Positions 1 through 6,863 of a DNA stretch of 14,339 nt are shown in pieces. A program made the position numbers and the translations under genes. The stretch spans positions 1 through 14,339 of the forward strand of contig JAEKLU010000147.1 in NCBI GenBank assembly GCA_019509685.1, given 5' to 3'. The stretch comes from Mesorhizobium sp. (GTDB lineage: Bacteria; Pseudomonadota; Alphaproteobacteria; Rhizobiales; Rhizobiaceae). The notes beneath the pieces were generated by a model that made no database searches, had not been told where the DNA came from, and saw only the letters and a list, made by a program, of their open reading frames with translations. Numbering within the stretch: position 1 is the stretch's first letter; each line of letters begins with the position of its first letter.

Positions 1-279
1 AACCGCTCCGACGACTTCGTGCAGCTTCTGTCGCGCTACTGGCATATCACCGACGGCCGGGGTCGCGTCGAGGAAGTGCGCGGCGCCGGTGTCGTCGGCG
101 ACCAGCCGGAGCTCAATCCCGGCGACAGCTATCAATACACCTCAGGCTGCCCGCTCTCGACGCCGTCCGGCATCATGGTCGGCCATTACACGATGCGCAA
201 CGGCCGCGGCGAGGTGTTCGACATCGCCATTCCGGCTTTCTCGCTCGACCTGCCCGGGACAAGGCGAACGGTGAATTAG
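1..279 (+). CDS. apaG: ApaG (Co2+/Mg2+ efflux-associated family) protein, 5'-truncated by window edge
   Basis: The frame is open from base 1 to the TAG at 277-279 and gives the last 92 residues of a family that is normally about 130 residues long, so the N-terminus lies left of the window. Recognisable ApaG features are the strand with [20 protein letters not shown], the [12 protein letters not shown] turn, the [14 protein letters not shown] segment and the terminal IPAFSLDLP strand. The family has a fibronectin-III-like beta fold. E. coli ApaG was named for association with ApaH and linked to Co2+ resistance and Mg2+ efflux, but its biochemistry is poorly settled. It converges on hslO, with a structured repeat between the two. 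An in-frame GTG at 19 is internal and not the true start. Confidence 0.93.
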   Translation, partial: NRSDDFVQLLSRYWHITDGRGRVEEVRGAGVVGDQPELNPGDSYQYTSGCPLSTPSGIMVGHYTMRNGRGEVFDIAIPAFSLDLPGTRRTVN

Positions 280-291
280 GCAAGAGCGTTT

Positions 292-316
292 TTTCTCCCC
301 GTTTCACGGGGAGAAA
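292..316 (+). terminator. Likely apaG terminator hairpin (left arm of the repeat)
   Basis: A perfect 10-bp stem TTTCTCCCCG/CGGGGAGAAA with a 5-nt loop (302-306) starts 12 bases after the apaG stop. There is no long T tract after it, so efficient intrinsic termination is uncertain. It is also part of the inverted-repeat element. Confidence 0.5.
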
Positions 317-432
317 TGTCCGGCAGGACAATGAGGGGCGGCGCTAGCGTTGGGAGACTATCTTCCAGACAAAGCGACAATGCGCCTTTAGATCGCTGAA
401 GGCCGCATTACCCCTCATCCGCCCTTCGGGCA

Positions 433-458
433 CCTTCTCCCCGTAAACGGGGAGAAGG
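433..458 (-). terminator. Likely hslO terminator hairpin (right arm of the repeat)
   Basis: A perfect 11-bp stem CCTTCTCCCCG/CGGGGAGAAGG with the 4-nt loop TAAA lies 9 bases beyond the hslO stop codon. No clear T tract follows on the minus strand. Its position at the 3' end of hslO supports a terminator or 3'-end stabiliser role. Confidence 0.5.
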
Positions 459-467
459 AAAGGCTTC

Positions 468-1475
468 TCACTTCGCGAATTCCGCCGGATCGAAATCGTA
501 CTGCGTCGAGCAGAACTCGCAGGCGACGTGGATGCCGCCATCCTCGGTCGAGTCCTTGATCTCCTCAGCCGAAAATCCTGCGAGGATGCCGCGGATCTTC
601 TCGCGCGAGCAGGAGCACTGGTCGGCGACGGGCACGCTACGGAAGACGCGCACGCCGTGCTCATGGAACAGACGATAGAGCAGCCGCTCGGCGCCCACCG
701 TCGGGTCGATCAGCTCGGTCGGCTCGATGGTGCCGAGCAGCGCCAGCAATTCCTGCCAGGAATTGTCGGCCGGCTGATCGGTAACGTCGCGCGGATCGCC
801 ATCGCCGCCCGAAATATCCGGCACCCGCATACGCTCCGGCGCCTGCGGCAGGAACTGCGCCAGGATACCGCCGGCGCGCCACTGCTCGCGCGCGCCGCCG
901 GGGCCGGGCGTCACCAGCTTGGCGACCGACATCCTGAGCTCGGTCGGGATCTGTTCCGACTGGCGGAAATAGGTGCGCGCCGCGTCTTCCAGCGTCTCGC
1001 CGTCGAGCTGAACGATGCCCTGATAGCGCTGCGTGTGTTCGCCCTGATCGATGGTCAGCGCCAGCACGCCGGTACCGAGCAGCGCCTGCTGGGAGGTCTC
1101 TCCCGCGGCAATCAGCGCCTGCAGGCGGTCGGCATCGAAGCGCGCATAGGCGCGCAGCGCATGCGGCGTGGAGAAATCCGCCACCAGCATGTCGACCGGC
1201 CCGTCGGTGCGGGTCTGCAGGATGAACTTGCCCTCGAACTTCAGCGAGGTGCCAAGCAGAACCGTCAGCACACAGGCCTCGGCCAGAAGCCGGGCGACCG
1301 GTTCGGGGTAATCGTGGCGGCTCAAAATAGCGTCGAGCATCGGCCCGAGCTGCACGGTGCGACCGCGCACGTCGAGCGGCGCGACCTCGTAAGGCACGAC
1401 ATGATCGTCGCCGGCGAAGCCGAATTCACCGAGTTGGGGTTGATGGTGCTCAGCCAAGGTATGGGTTTCCAACAT
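468..1475 (-). CDS. hslO: Hsp33 redox-regulated molecular chaperone
   Basis: 335 residues, a little longer than E. coli Hsp33 (about 290). Hsp33 is a cytoplasmic holdase that becomes active when oxidants oxidise its zinc-binding cysteines. The C-terminal zinc site is complete: a CSC pair in QCSCSREKI and, about 30 residues later, a CxxC pair in CEFCSTQY. The N-terminal half has the usual Hsp33 core (VRGRTVQLGPMLDAILSRHDYP, then the ARLLAEACVL helix). The start chosen is the ATG at 1475, because CTCC at 1483-1486 (GGAG on the coding strand) lies 7 bases upstream. An in-frame ATG 24 bases further up (1499) lacks such a site. It follows argF on the same strand after 240 bp that hold repeat copy A, so co-transcription is uncertain. 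Confidence 0.96.
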   Translation of the reverse strand: MLETHTLAEHHQPQLGEFGFAGDDHVVPYEVAPLDVRGRTVQLGPMLDAILSRHDYPEPVARLLAEACVLTVLLGTSLKFEGKFILQTRTDGPVDMLVADFSTPHALRAYARFDADRLQALIAAGETSQQALLGTGVLALTIDQGEHTQRYQGIVQLDGETLEDAARTYFRQSEQIPTELRMSVAKLVTPGPGGAREQWRAGGILAQFLPQAPERMRVPDISGGDGDPRDVTDQPADNSWQELLALLGTIEPTELIDPTVGAERLLYRLFHEHGVRVFRSVPVADQCSCSREKIRGILAGFSAEEIKDSTEDGGIHVACEFCSTQYDFDPAEFAK

Positions 1476-1609
1476 GACAATACTCCGGGGCGCAACCATG
1501 CCGGCCCGCGGGCCGCATGCGTCGAAGCGCGTTCAATTTACGTGATGGCCCGCAAATAGGCATCACATATCCCCGGATCAAGTCGGGATATCCCCTGTAT
1601 CGGTCGCGC

Positions 1610-1709
1610 TGGAGGGGTTCACTGCTTAACGAAAGCAGCGGACCCCTCCAGTTATTTGTCTTTGCGCAATCCCGGACGGAAAACCGTTTCACACTTTTCC
1701 TGGAATTGC
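1610..1709 (+). repeat. Two-module palindromic repeat, copy A (full)
   Basis: Module 1 (1610-1650) is a nested hairpin: outer stem TGGAGGGGT/ACCCCTCCA, conserved GTTCAC shoulder, inner stem CTGCTT/AAGCAG. A 13-base linker leads to module 2 (1664-1709), which starts GCGCAAT, contains ACGGAAAACCG and CACACTTTTCC, and ends GGAATTGC. The same architecture recurs at 6681-6780, with separate modules at 5829-5870 and 12616-12661. Module 2 ends 6 bases before the argF stop codon, so read on the minus strand it may act as the argF 3' end. The rest of the hslO/argF spacer holds only a short dyad, ATATCCC/GGGATAT (1567-1591). Confidence 0.85.
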
Positions 1710-1715
1710 CCCGGA

Positions 1716-2627
1716 TCAAGCGCCCAGGCACCAGGCCAGCACCGCTTTCTGGGCGTGCAGCCTGTTCTCGGCCTCGTCGAAGACCACCGAATGCGGCCCG
1801 TCGATCACCTCGTCGGTGACTTCCTCGCCGCGATGCGCCGGCAGGCAGTGCATGAACAAAGCGTCGGGCTTGGCCTTGGCCATCAGTGCCGCATTGACTT
1901 GATAGGGCAGGAAGACGTTGTGGCCGCGGGCGCGATGCTCCTGGCCCATCGACACCCAGCTGTCGGTGACGACGCAATCCGCCTGATCGACGGCTTCTTC
2001 GGCCGAGCGGGAGAACCTGACCTTGCCGCCATTGGCCTTCGACCAGTCGACATATTTCTCGAACGGCTCGCTGCCCTCCGGCACCGCGACATTGACGTCG
2101 AAACGGAAACGCGCCGACGCCTCCAGCAGCGAATGCAGTACGTTGTTGCCGTCGCCGGTCCAGGCGAAGGTCTTGCCGGCCACCGGACCGCGATGCTCCT
2201 CGAAGGTCATGATGTCGGCCATCAACTGGCACGGATGGGTGTCGTCAGTCAGCCCGTTGATGACCGGCACGGTGGCGTTGTCTGTCAGCTCCAGCAGCCG
2301 CTCATGCGAGGTGGTGCGGATCATGATCGCATCGACATAGCGCGACAGCACCTTGGCGGTGTCGGCGATGGTTTCGGAGCGGCCGAGCTGCATCTCGGTG
2401 CCGGTCAGCATGATCGTCTCGCCGCCGAGCTGGCGCATGCCGACATCGAAGGACACGCGCGTACGCGTCGACGGTTTGTCGAAGATCATGGCCAGCACCT
2501 TGCCTTCGAGCGGTTTCGAGCGCTCGCCGGCTTTGAGCCTGGTCTTTCGCGCCACCGCGTCGTCGAGCATGACACGCAGGTCGCCCGCGGAAACAGCGGA
2601 TAGATCAGTGAAGTGGCGAACACTCAT
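1716..2627 (-). CDS. argF: Ornithine carbamoyltransferase
   Basis: 303 residues, the normal length. It transfers the carbamoyl group from carbamoyl phosphate to ornithine to give citrulline in arginine biosynthesis; the enzyme is a cytoplasmic trimer. The carbamoyl-phosphate loop STRTR is at residues 53-57, HPCQ at 131-134, the ornithine-binding SMG loop at 226-228 and the HCLP motif at 260-263, so all catalytic signatures are intact. It starts 18 bases after argD ends, on the same strand, so argD-argF is almost certainly one transcript. A weak GGAAA lies upstream of the ATG, and translation may depend partly on coupling to argD. The SMG and HCLP motifs support ornithine rather than aspartate carbamoyltransferase. 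Confidence 0.97.
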   Translation of the reverse strand: MSVRHFTDLSAVSAGDLRVMLDDAVARKTRLKAGERSKPLEGKVLAMIFDKPSTRTRVSFDVGMRQLGGETIMLTGTEMQLGRSETIADTAKVLSRYVDAIMIRTTSHERLLELTDNATVPVINGLTDDTHPCQLMADIMTFEEHRGPVAGKTFAWTGDGNNVLHSLLEASARFRFDVNVAVPEGSEPFEKYVDWSKANGGKVRFSRSAEEAVDQADCVVTDSWVSMGQEHRARGHNVFLPYQVNAALMAKAKPDALFMHCLPAHRGEEVTDEVIDGPHSVVFDEAENRLHAQKAVLAWCLGA

Positions 2628-2645
2628 CGGCGGGGTTTCCAGAAA

Positions 2646-3845
2646 TTACTTGGCGGCTTCGGCCGCGATCGCGTCGGTCAGGCCCTTGGCGCCACCTCGG
2701 ATGCGCTTCAGCGCCTCGCCGATTTCTTCGTCGGTGACGGTGAGCGGCGGCAACAGGCGGATGACATTGTCGCCGGCAGGCACCGCCAACAGGTGCTGGT
2801 CGCGCAGTGCCATGTTCACCTTGGTGTTGGGCATGGCGCATTTCAGGCCGAGCATCAGGCCAATCCCCCTGATGTCCTCGATGACATCGGGAAATTCGTC
2901 GGCAACCCCGGCAAGGCCCTGCTTCAAAAGCAGCGCCTTGCGCTGCACGTCCTCGAGAAAGCCTTCGGCCAGCACCACATCGAGCACCGCGTTGCCGACC
3001 GCCATAGCCAGCGGGTTGCCGCCGAAGGTGGTGCCGTGCACGCCGGCGGTCATACCGATCACGGCCTCGTCGGTGGCCAGGCAAGCGCCCATCGGGAAGC
3101 CGCCGCCAATGCCCTTGGCGATCGCCATGATGTCGGGCGTCACGCCGGTCCATTCATGCGCGAACAGCTTGCCGGTACGGCCGATGCCGCACTGGACCTC
3201 GTCGAAGATCAAAAGCAGACCGTGCTGGTCGCAGAGTTGGCGCAGCCGCTTCAACGACTGCGTCGGCACCGGACGGATGCCACCCTCGCCCTGCACCGGC
3301 TCGATCAGGATCGCCGCGGTCTCCGGCGTGATCGCCTTCTCGGCGGCGTCGATGTCGTCATAGGCCACCTGATCGAAACCCTCGACCTTCGGGCCGAAGC
3401 CTTCGAGATATTTGTACTGTCCGCCGGCGGCGATCGTCGCCAGCGTGCGGCCGTGGAAAGCGCCCTCGAAGGTGATGATGCGGAAGCGCTCGGGCTCGCC
3501 CTTGACGAAATGATAGCGCCTGGCCGTCTTGATGGCGCATTCCAGCGCCTCGGCGCCGGAATTGGTGAAGAACACCTTGTCTGCGAAGGTGGCATTGACC
3601 AGCCGCTCGCCCAGACGACGCTGCTCGGGAATCTCATAGAGGTTGGAGACATGCCAGAGCTTGGCGGCCTGCTCGGTCAATGCGGCGACCAGATGCGGAT
3701 GGCTGTGGCCCAGCGAATTGACCGCGATGCCGCCGGCAAAGTCGAGATATCGCTCGCCCTTGTCGGTGACCAGCCAGGTCCCCTCCCCGTGGTCGAAGGC
3801 CAGGGGTGCGCGAGCAAAGGTCTCGTAAAGCGCCGAACCGCTCAT
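2646..3845 (-). CDS. argD: Acetylornithine aminotransferase (class III, PLP-dependent)
   Basis: 399 residues, the usual ArgD length. It converts N-acetylglutamate semialdehyde plus glutamate to N-acetylornithine and 2-oxoglutarate; some relatives also act in lysine synthesis as succinyldiaminopimelate aminotransferase. Visible class-III features are NSLGHSHP near residue 43, the phosphate-binding SGAEA (96-100), EPVQGEGG near 182, DEVQ (215-218) contacting the cofactor pyridine nitrogen, and the Schiff-base lysine K244 in [15 protein letters not shown] lies 9 bases before the ATG. It leads the argD-argF unit and is divergent from gcrA. The leader carries a promoter-like sequence and an unusual terminator-like hairpin, described separately. 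Acetylornithine rather than ornithine or GABA aminotransferase is inferred from length and from the argF neighbour. Confidence 0.96.
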   Translation of the reverse strand: MSGSALYETFARAPLAFDHGEGTWLVTDKGERYLDFAGGIAVNSLGHSHPHLVAALTEQAAKLWHVSNLYEIPEQRRLGERLVNATFADKVFFTNSGAEALECAIKTARRYHFVKGEPERFRIITFEGAFHGRTLATIAAGGQYKYLEGFGPKVEGFDQVAYDDIDAAEKAITPETAAILIEPVQGEGGIRPVPTQSLKRLRQLCDQHGLLLIFDEVQCGIGRTGKLFAHEWTGVTPDIMAIAKGIGGGFPMGACLATDEAVIGMTAGVHGTTFGGNPLAMAVGNAVLDVVLAEGFLEDVQRKALLLKQGLAGVADEFPDVIEDIRGIGLMLGLKCAMPNTKVNMALRDQHLLAVPAGDNVIRLLPPLTVTDEEIGEALKRIRGGAKGLTDAIAAEAAK

Positions 3846-3871
3846 TATATGCGTCTCCGGAACCGGAAATC

Positions 3872-3894
3872 AAAAAAGCCGCCAATGCGGCGGC
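3872..3894 (-). terminator. Terminator-like hairpin in the argD leader
   Basis: On the minus strand this reads GCCGCC, a 5-nt loop GCATT, GGCGGC, then six T, a textbook intrinsic terminator shape. It ends 26 bases before the argD start codon. No gene on the minus strand lies just upstream to be terminated, since gcrA diverges. It is therefore either an attenuator or a 5'-end structure of the argD mRNA. On the plus strand it has no T tract. Confidence 0.65.
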
Positions 3895-3902
3895 CTTTGC
3901 GG

Positions 3903-3931
3903 CTTATGATGTTTTTCGGCCATGAAGTCAA
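3903..3931 (-). promoter_or_regulatory. Putative sigma70-type promoter for argD-argF
   Basis: Minus strand: TTGACT (3931-3926), 17 bases, then CATAAG (3908-3903). Both boxes and the spacing fit rhizobial housekeeping promoters. Transcription would begin near 3896, at the foot of the terminator-like hairpin and about 50 bases before the argD ATG. Confidence 0.6.
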
Positions 3932-4022
3932 CGAAAACGTCGCGCAGAAGCGCGCGGCAAAGCCCCCCCGACGGCGCGCCGGCTCATCAGCGGCCCGCAA
4001 GTTGGGGAAAACCGAAAAAACC

Positions 4023-4169
4023 GATTCGTGTTGCCCTGGGGACTCTTGTCACCGAGTCAGCGCATAAGGTAATTGTAGTCGAGAAATAACTAGATTTCGT
4101 GCGGCGGACCTAATCACCCGGTACATGTGGTGTCGTTTGCCCGGCGAGAGCCGGGGCGGGAAAGGATTC
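4023..4169 (+). promoter_or_regulatory. gcrA upstream region with four CcrM methylation sites (GANTC)
   Basis: GATTC at 4023, GACTC at 4041, GAGTC at 4054 and GATTC at 4165 lie in the space ahead of gcrA. A plausible promoter, TTGTCA (4046-4051), 17 bases, GTAATT (4069-4074), has the 4054 site inside its spacer. In Caulobacter, GcrA acts with sigma70 at promoters holding CcrM-methylated GANTC near the -35/-10 region. This layout therefore suggests methylation-timed, possibly autoregulated, gcrA expression (inference). The rest of the 357-bp spacer (3846-4202) holds the argD promoter and hairpin, a GC-rich stretch with a C7 run near 3965, and no convincing gene. Confidence 0.6.
4140..4155 (+). 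other. GNRA-tetraloop hairpin in the gcrA 5' leader
   Basis: A perfect 6-bp stem CCCGGC/GCCGGG closes a GAGA loop, about 50 bases before the gcrA start and downstream of the putative promoter, so it would be transcribed. GNRA loops are very stable and often make tertiary or protein contacts. No function can be assigned from sequence. Confidence 0.6.
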
Positions 4170-4202
4170 TGACTGCCGTACGCCTCACAGGAGCGCGGTC
4201 TC

Positions 4203-4727
4203 ATGAACTGGACTGACGAGCGGGTCGAACTTCTCAGGAAATTGTGGTCGGAGGGTCTGAGCGCCAGCCAGATTGCCGCTCAGCTGGGCGGAGTGAGCCG
4301 CAATGCCGTCATCGGCAAGGTCCATCGCCTGAAGCTGTCGGGCCGCGGTCGCGCGACAGCCGCCCCGGCGCGGCAGAAGAAGACGGTGCAGGGCGCCTCG
4401 ATGCAGAAATCGGTAGCCCGCGCGGCCAGCACCTCGCGCCATGGCCATGTGACCGCTTCCGTCGGCGCAACGGCGCTGCAGATACAATTCGACGCCGAGC
4501 CCGTGGCGCGCCATTACATCCGCCCGGTCGAGAACGTCGTCGTGCCGATTTCGCGGAATCTGCAGCTCGTCGAACTGAGCGAGCGCACCTGCAAATGGCC
4601 GAACGGCGATCCGCTGTCGGAGGATTTCAGCTTCTGCGGCAATGAGTCAGCCGAAACCGGCCCCTACTGCAAGTACCACTCCCGCGTGGCGTTCCAGCCG
4701 GCGGGGGATCGCAGGCGCAATCGCTGA
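4203..4727 (+). CDS. gcrA: GcrA cell-cycle regulator
   Basis: 174 residues, typical of GcrA. In alphaproteobacteria GcrA binds sigma70-RNA polymerase and activates promoters carrying the CcrM-methylated site GANTC, linking transcription to replication. The N-terminus has the GcrA DNA-binding domain: MNWTDERVELLRKLWSEGLS, the SQIAAQLGG helix, and the recognition part VSRNAVIGKVHRLKLSGR (about residues 31-48). The middle is a low-complexity basic/alanine linker. The C-terminal sigma-interacting part has CKWPNGDP, FSFCGN and YCKYHSRVAFQP with its conserved cysteines. AGGAG at 4189-4193 is 9 bases before the ATG. The upstream DNA is unusually rich in GANTC. It converges on corA, separated by a heptamer repeat that starts right after the stop codon. 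Confidence 0.97.
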   Translation: MNWTDERVELLRKLWSEGLSASQIAAQLGGVSRNAVIGKVHRLKLSGRGRATAAPARQKKTVQGASMQKSVARAASTSRHGHVTASVGATALQIQFDAEPVARHYIRPVENVVVPISRNLQLVELSERTCKWPNGDPLSEDFSFCGNESAETGPYCKYHSRVAFQPAGDRRRNR

Positions 4728-4759
4728 GTGAGTAGTGAGTAGTGAGTAGTGAGTAGTGA
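4728..4759 (+). repeat. Tandem heptanucleotide repeat (GTGAGTA)4
   Basis: Four exact GTGAGTA copies (4728-4755) plus a partial fifth begin directly after the gcrA stop codon (4725-4727). Because 7 is not a multiple of 3, gain or loss of a unit would not affect the protein, as the tract is outside the reading frame. It is a candidate site for strain-to-strain length variation. Confidence 0.95.
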
Positions 4760-4792
4760 ATGCGGCGCAGAGCGCGGTTTCACCACTCACTA
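4747..4792. terminator. Hairpin between convergent gcrA and corA
   Basis: The end of the heptamer tract (4747-4760) pairs with 4778-4792 (TTTCACCACTCACTA) over about 14 positions with one mismatch, around a 17-base GC-rich loop. TAATTTCTAC follows. It lies between the two convergent stops, so a bidirectional terminator is the simplest reading. Confidence 0.5.
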
Positions 4793-4808
4793 ATTTCTAC
4801 CGACTCAC

Positions 4809-5789
4809 TTACAGCCACCCATTCTTCTTGAAGCGCCAGTACAAGAAGGCGCAGATCAGCGCGATGGTGCTCAGGACCATCGGGTAGCCATATTGCATCT
4901 TCAGTTCCGGCATGTCGGTGAAGTTCATGCCGTAGATACCGGCGAAGGCCGTCGGCACCGCCAGGATTGCGGCCCAGGATGCGAGCTTCTTGGAGATCGC
5001 CGTCTCCTGGCTCTGGCCGACCAGCAGGCTGGCTTCGAAAGCGAAAGCCAGCACCTCGCGCAGGCTGTCGATCTTCTCCTGCACGGTGCGGATGTGATCG
5101 GTCACGTCGCGGAACAGCGGATGCATGGCGGCATGGATTTGCAGCAGCTCGGCGCTGGTCAGCCGGCGGCAGACCTCGACCAGGGGCAAGGCCGCGTTGC
5201 GCAGCCTTAGAAGATCGCGGCGCAACATGTAGAGCCGCTCGATATCCGGGCCGGTCATCGGTTTCAGCAGGACCTTGTCCTCGATCGCCTCGACCTCGGC
5301 CTCGATCTGCTCCAGCACCGGCATGTAATTGTCGACGATGAAATCCAGGATGGCGTAGAGGACGAAATCCTCACCCTTGGCCAGCGAGTGCGGGCAGCTT
5401 TCCCAGTGCTGGCGCACGGCGGCGTATGAGGTCGACGGACCGTGCCTGACCGAGACGATATAGCCGGTGCCGACGAACAGATGCGTTTCGCCGAAGGTGA
5501 CGCGGCCCTCGATAAGCTGCGCGGTGCGCGCGACGATGAAGAGGGCGTCGCCATATTGCTCGATCTTCGGGCGGGCATGCGGATGCTCGGCATCTTCGAT
5601 CGCCAGGTCATGCAGGTGAAACTGCGCCTGGACCCTGAGAAGGAGGTTGCGGTCCGGCTCGAGCAAACCGATCCAGACGACGTGGCCCAGCTTTCTGTCG
5701 GCAACGCGCTTGCCGCCGGTATAGACGCTTGAGGCAATGATCCCGGACGTCGACTGCGGGGCCGGGGTCAGGTTCCGAACTTGTTCCAT
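4809..5789 (-). CDS. corA: CorA-family Mg2+/Co2+ transporter
   Basis: 326 residues, standard length. CorA forms a pentameric inner-membrane channel with a large cytoplasmic N-terminal domain and two C-terminal membrane helices. The signature GMN of the selectivity filter is at residues 287-289 in IYGMNF, at the end of the first membrane helix (about 268-289). The second helix is about 302-318, and the basic tail KKNGWL faces the cytoplasm. The acidic coiled section near LEQIEAEVEAIEDKVL fits the long stalk helix. GGGAGG (5795-5800) lies 5 bases before the ATG, a very strong ribosome site. It is downstream of phoU on the same strand but separated by 138 bp with repeat copy C, so it probably has its own promoter. 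Substrate specificity within the family cannot be read from sequence. Confidence 0.95.
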   Translation of the reverse strand: MEQVRNLTPAPQSTSGIIASSVYTGGKRVADRKLGHVVWIGLLEPDRNLLLRVQAQFHLHDLAIEDAEHPHARPKIEQYGDALFIVARTAQLIEGRVTFGETHLFVGTGYIVSVRHGPSTSYAAVRQHWESCPHSLAKGEDFVLYAILDFIVDNYMPVLEQIEAEVEAIEDKVLLKPMTGPDIERLYMLRRDLLRLRNAALPLVEVCRRLTSAELLQIHAAMHPLFRDVTDHIRTVQEKIDSLREVLAFAFEASLLVGQSQETAISKKLASWAAILAVPTAFAGIYGMNFTDMPELKMQYGYPMVLSTIALICAFLYWRFKKNGWL

Positions 5790-5828
5790 CGCAACCTCCC
5801 GCGCTAGCGCCTGGCGGATCGCTGCGCC

Positions 5829-5870
5829 TGGAGCGTTTCACCGTTCAAGGAACGGCAAACCCGCTCTATC
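5829..5870 (+). repeat. Two-module palindromic repeat, copy C (module 1 only)
   Basis: It matches module 1 of the copies at 1610 and 6681: GAGCGTTTCACCGTTC, the inner stem CCGTTC/GAACGG, and the closing CCCGCTCTATC. Module 2 is absent; CCTGTTCTGCC follows instead. It lies upstream of corA and downstream of phoU. Confidence 0.75.
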
Positions 5871-5927
5871 TCCCTGTTCTGCCGGGGAGCTTAGCCTAAA
5901 TTAGACAATCGTTCGAGAGGCAGGCGT

Positions 5928-6653
5928 TCAATTGGCCGGGACTGCCGCCGCCGAAACCACGACCTTGTCGGTCTTGTCGCTTTTGGGCCGGTCGACCGGC
6001 ATCTGGTCGCCGGTGACGATGTAGTAGATGGTTTCGGCGATATTGGTCGCGTGATCGCCGATGCGCTCGATGTTCTTGGCGCAGAACAAGAGATGCGTGC
6101 AGGGTGCGATGTTGCGGGGGTCTTCCATCATATAGGTCAGGAGCTCGCGAAACAGCGAGGTGTACATGGCGTCGATCTGGTCATCGCGGTCGCGCACAAA
6201 GCCGATCCGCTCGACCGAGCGCGAGGCGTAGACGTCGAGCACTTCCTTGAGCTGCGTCAGCGCCAGATTGGCGAGGGCCTCAAGACCGCGGAAAAGGCTG
6301 GTCGGTTGGCGGCCGTCGACCGAGGCCACGCGCTTGGCGACGTTCTTGCCGAGGTCGCCGACGCGTTCGATGTCGGCCGAGATGCGGATTGCGCCGACGA
6401 TTTCGCGCAGATCCGTCGCCATCGGCTGGCGCTTGGCGATGATGATGATCGCCTTGTCGTCGATCTCGCGCTGTCCTTCGTCGAGGACGAGATCGTCCTG
6501 GATGACCTTCTGCGCGAGGCCATGGTCGGCATTCACCAGGGCCGTTACCGCCTGCTCGACCATGCGTTCGGCATGGCCGCCCATCGCCGCGATGCGCTTC
6601 GACAGAAATTTCAACTCTTCATCATAGGCACTGACGATATGGACGGACTGCAT
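5928..6653 (-). CDS. phoU: Phosphate-signalling protein PhoU
   Basis: 241 residues, standard length. PhoU is a cytoplasmic all-helical protein made of two three-helix repeats that bind metal clusters. It connects the Pst transporter to the PhoR kinase and keeps the Pho regulon off when phosphate is plentiful. Both signature helices are seen: ADIERVGDLGKN (E96, D100) in repeat 1 and KNIERIGDHATN (E196, D200) in repeat 2. The N-terminus SAYDEELKFLSKRIAAMGG is typical. GGAAGG precedes the ATG by about 8 bases. It follows phoR on the same strand after a 210-bp spacer filled by repeat copy B. The usual pstSCAB genes are not beside it, and phoB does not follow. The tail after about residue 215 is a short low-complexity extension. 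Confidence 0.96.
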   Translation of the reverse strand: MQSVHIVSAYDEELKFLSKRIAAMGGHAERMVEQAVTALVNADHGLAQKVIQDDLVLDEGQREIDDKAIIIIAKRQPMATDLREIVGAIRISADIERVGDLGKNVAKRVASVDGRQPTSLFRGLEALANLALTQLKEVLDVYASRSVERIGFVRDRDDQIDAMYTSLFRELLTYMMEDPRNIAPCTHLLFCAKNIERIGDHATNIAETIYYIVTGDQMPVDRPKSDKTDKVVVSAAAVPAN

Positions 6654-6680
6654 CTATATGCCTTCCCGGTTTGTGCCGGC

Positions 6681-6780
6681 TAGAGCGGTTCACCGTTTCG
6701 CGGAAACGGCGATCCGCTCTATCTTTTGTTTTTGACGCAATTCCGAACGGAAAACCGTGTCACACTTTTCCCGGAATTGC
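6681..6780 (+). repeat. Two-module palindromic repeat, copy B (full)
   Basis: Module 1 (6681-6721) has outer stem AGAGCGG/CCGCTCT and inner stem CCGTTTC/GAAACGG. Module 2 (6735-6780) runs from ACGCAATTCC through ACGGAAAACCGT and CACACTTTTCC to GGAATTGC. It has the same orientation and order as copy A. It separates phoR from phoU, and nothing else recognisable lies in that 210-bp spacer. Confidence 0.85.
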
Positions 6781-6863
6781 TCCAGTTCGTTTCCTCAATC
6801 CTTCGCTGATACGCGAACCGCATGACAGAAAGAAGAAAATACCGGTTGGCAACCTGTAGCCGA

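Larger units (their letters stand above)
292..458. repeat. Inverted-repeat intergenic element with two hairpins in each arm (RIME-like)
   Basis: The left arm (292-338) and right arm (411-458) are inverted copies around a core of about 70 bp. Each arm has an outer hairpin built on TTCTCCCCG/CGGGGAGAA (292-316 and 433-458), a second short hairpin (317-330 with loop GGCA; 421-431 with loop TTC), and the octamer ATGAGGGG (331-338) or its complement (411-418). It resembles the small palindromic intergenic repeats I know from rhizobial genomes. The family name RIME-like is a resemblance only. It fills the whole space between the convergent apaG and hslO stops, so its hairpins probably also end transcription. 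Confidence 0.8.

Noticed and set aside
528..1559. Long plus-strand open frame opposite hslO
   Set aside because: It is a shadow of hslO, whose zinc cysteines and family motifs prove the minus strand.
2613..4067. Long plus-strand open frame opposite argD
   Set aside because: It is a shadow of argD, with histidine/glutamine/arginine-rich composition typical of the reverse strand.
3922..4089. A 55-codon plus-strand open frame between argD and gcrA, lysine/arginine rich
   Set aside because: It has no ribosome binding site, overlaps the argD promoter, and its composition is just that of GC-rich spacer. No family resemblance.
4728..4759. Heptamer tandem repeat considered as part of a CRISPR-like or attachment array
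   Set aside because: The units are 7 bp with no spacers and no cas or integrase gene nearby. It is a simple microsatellite.
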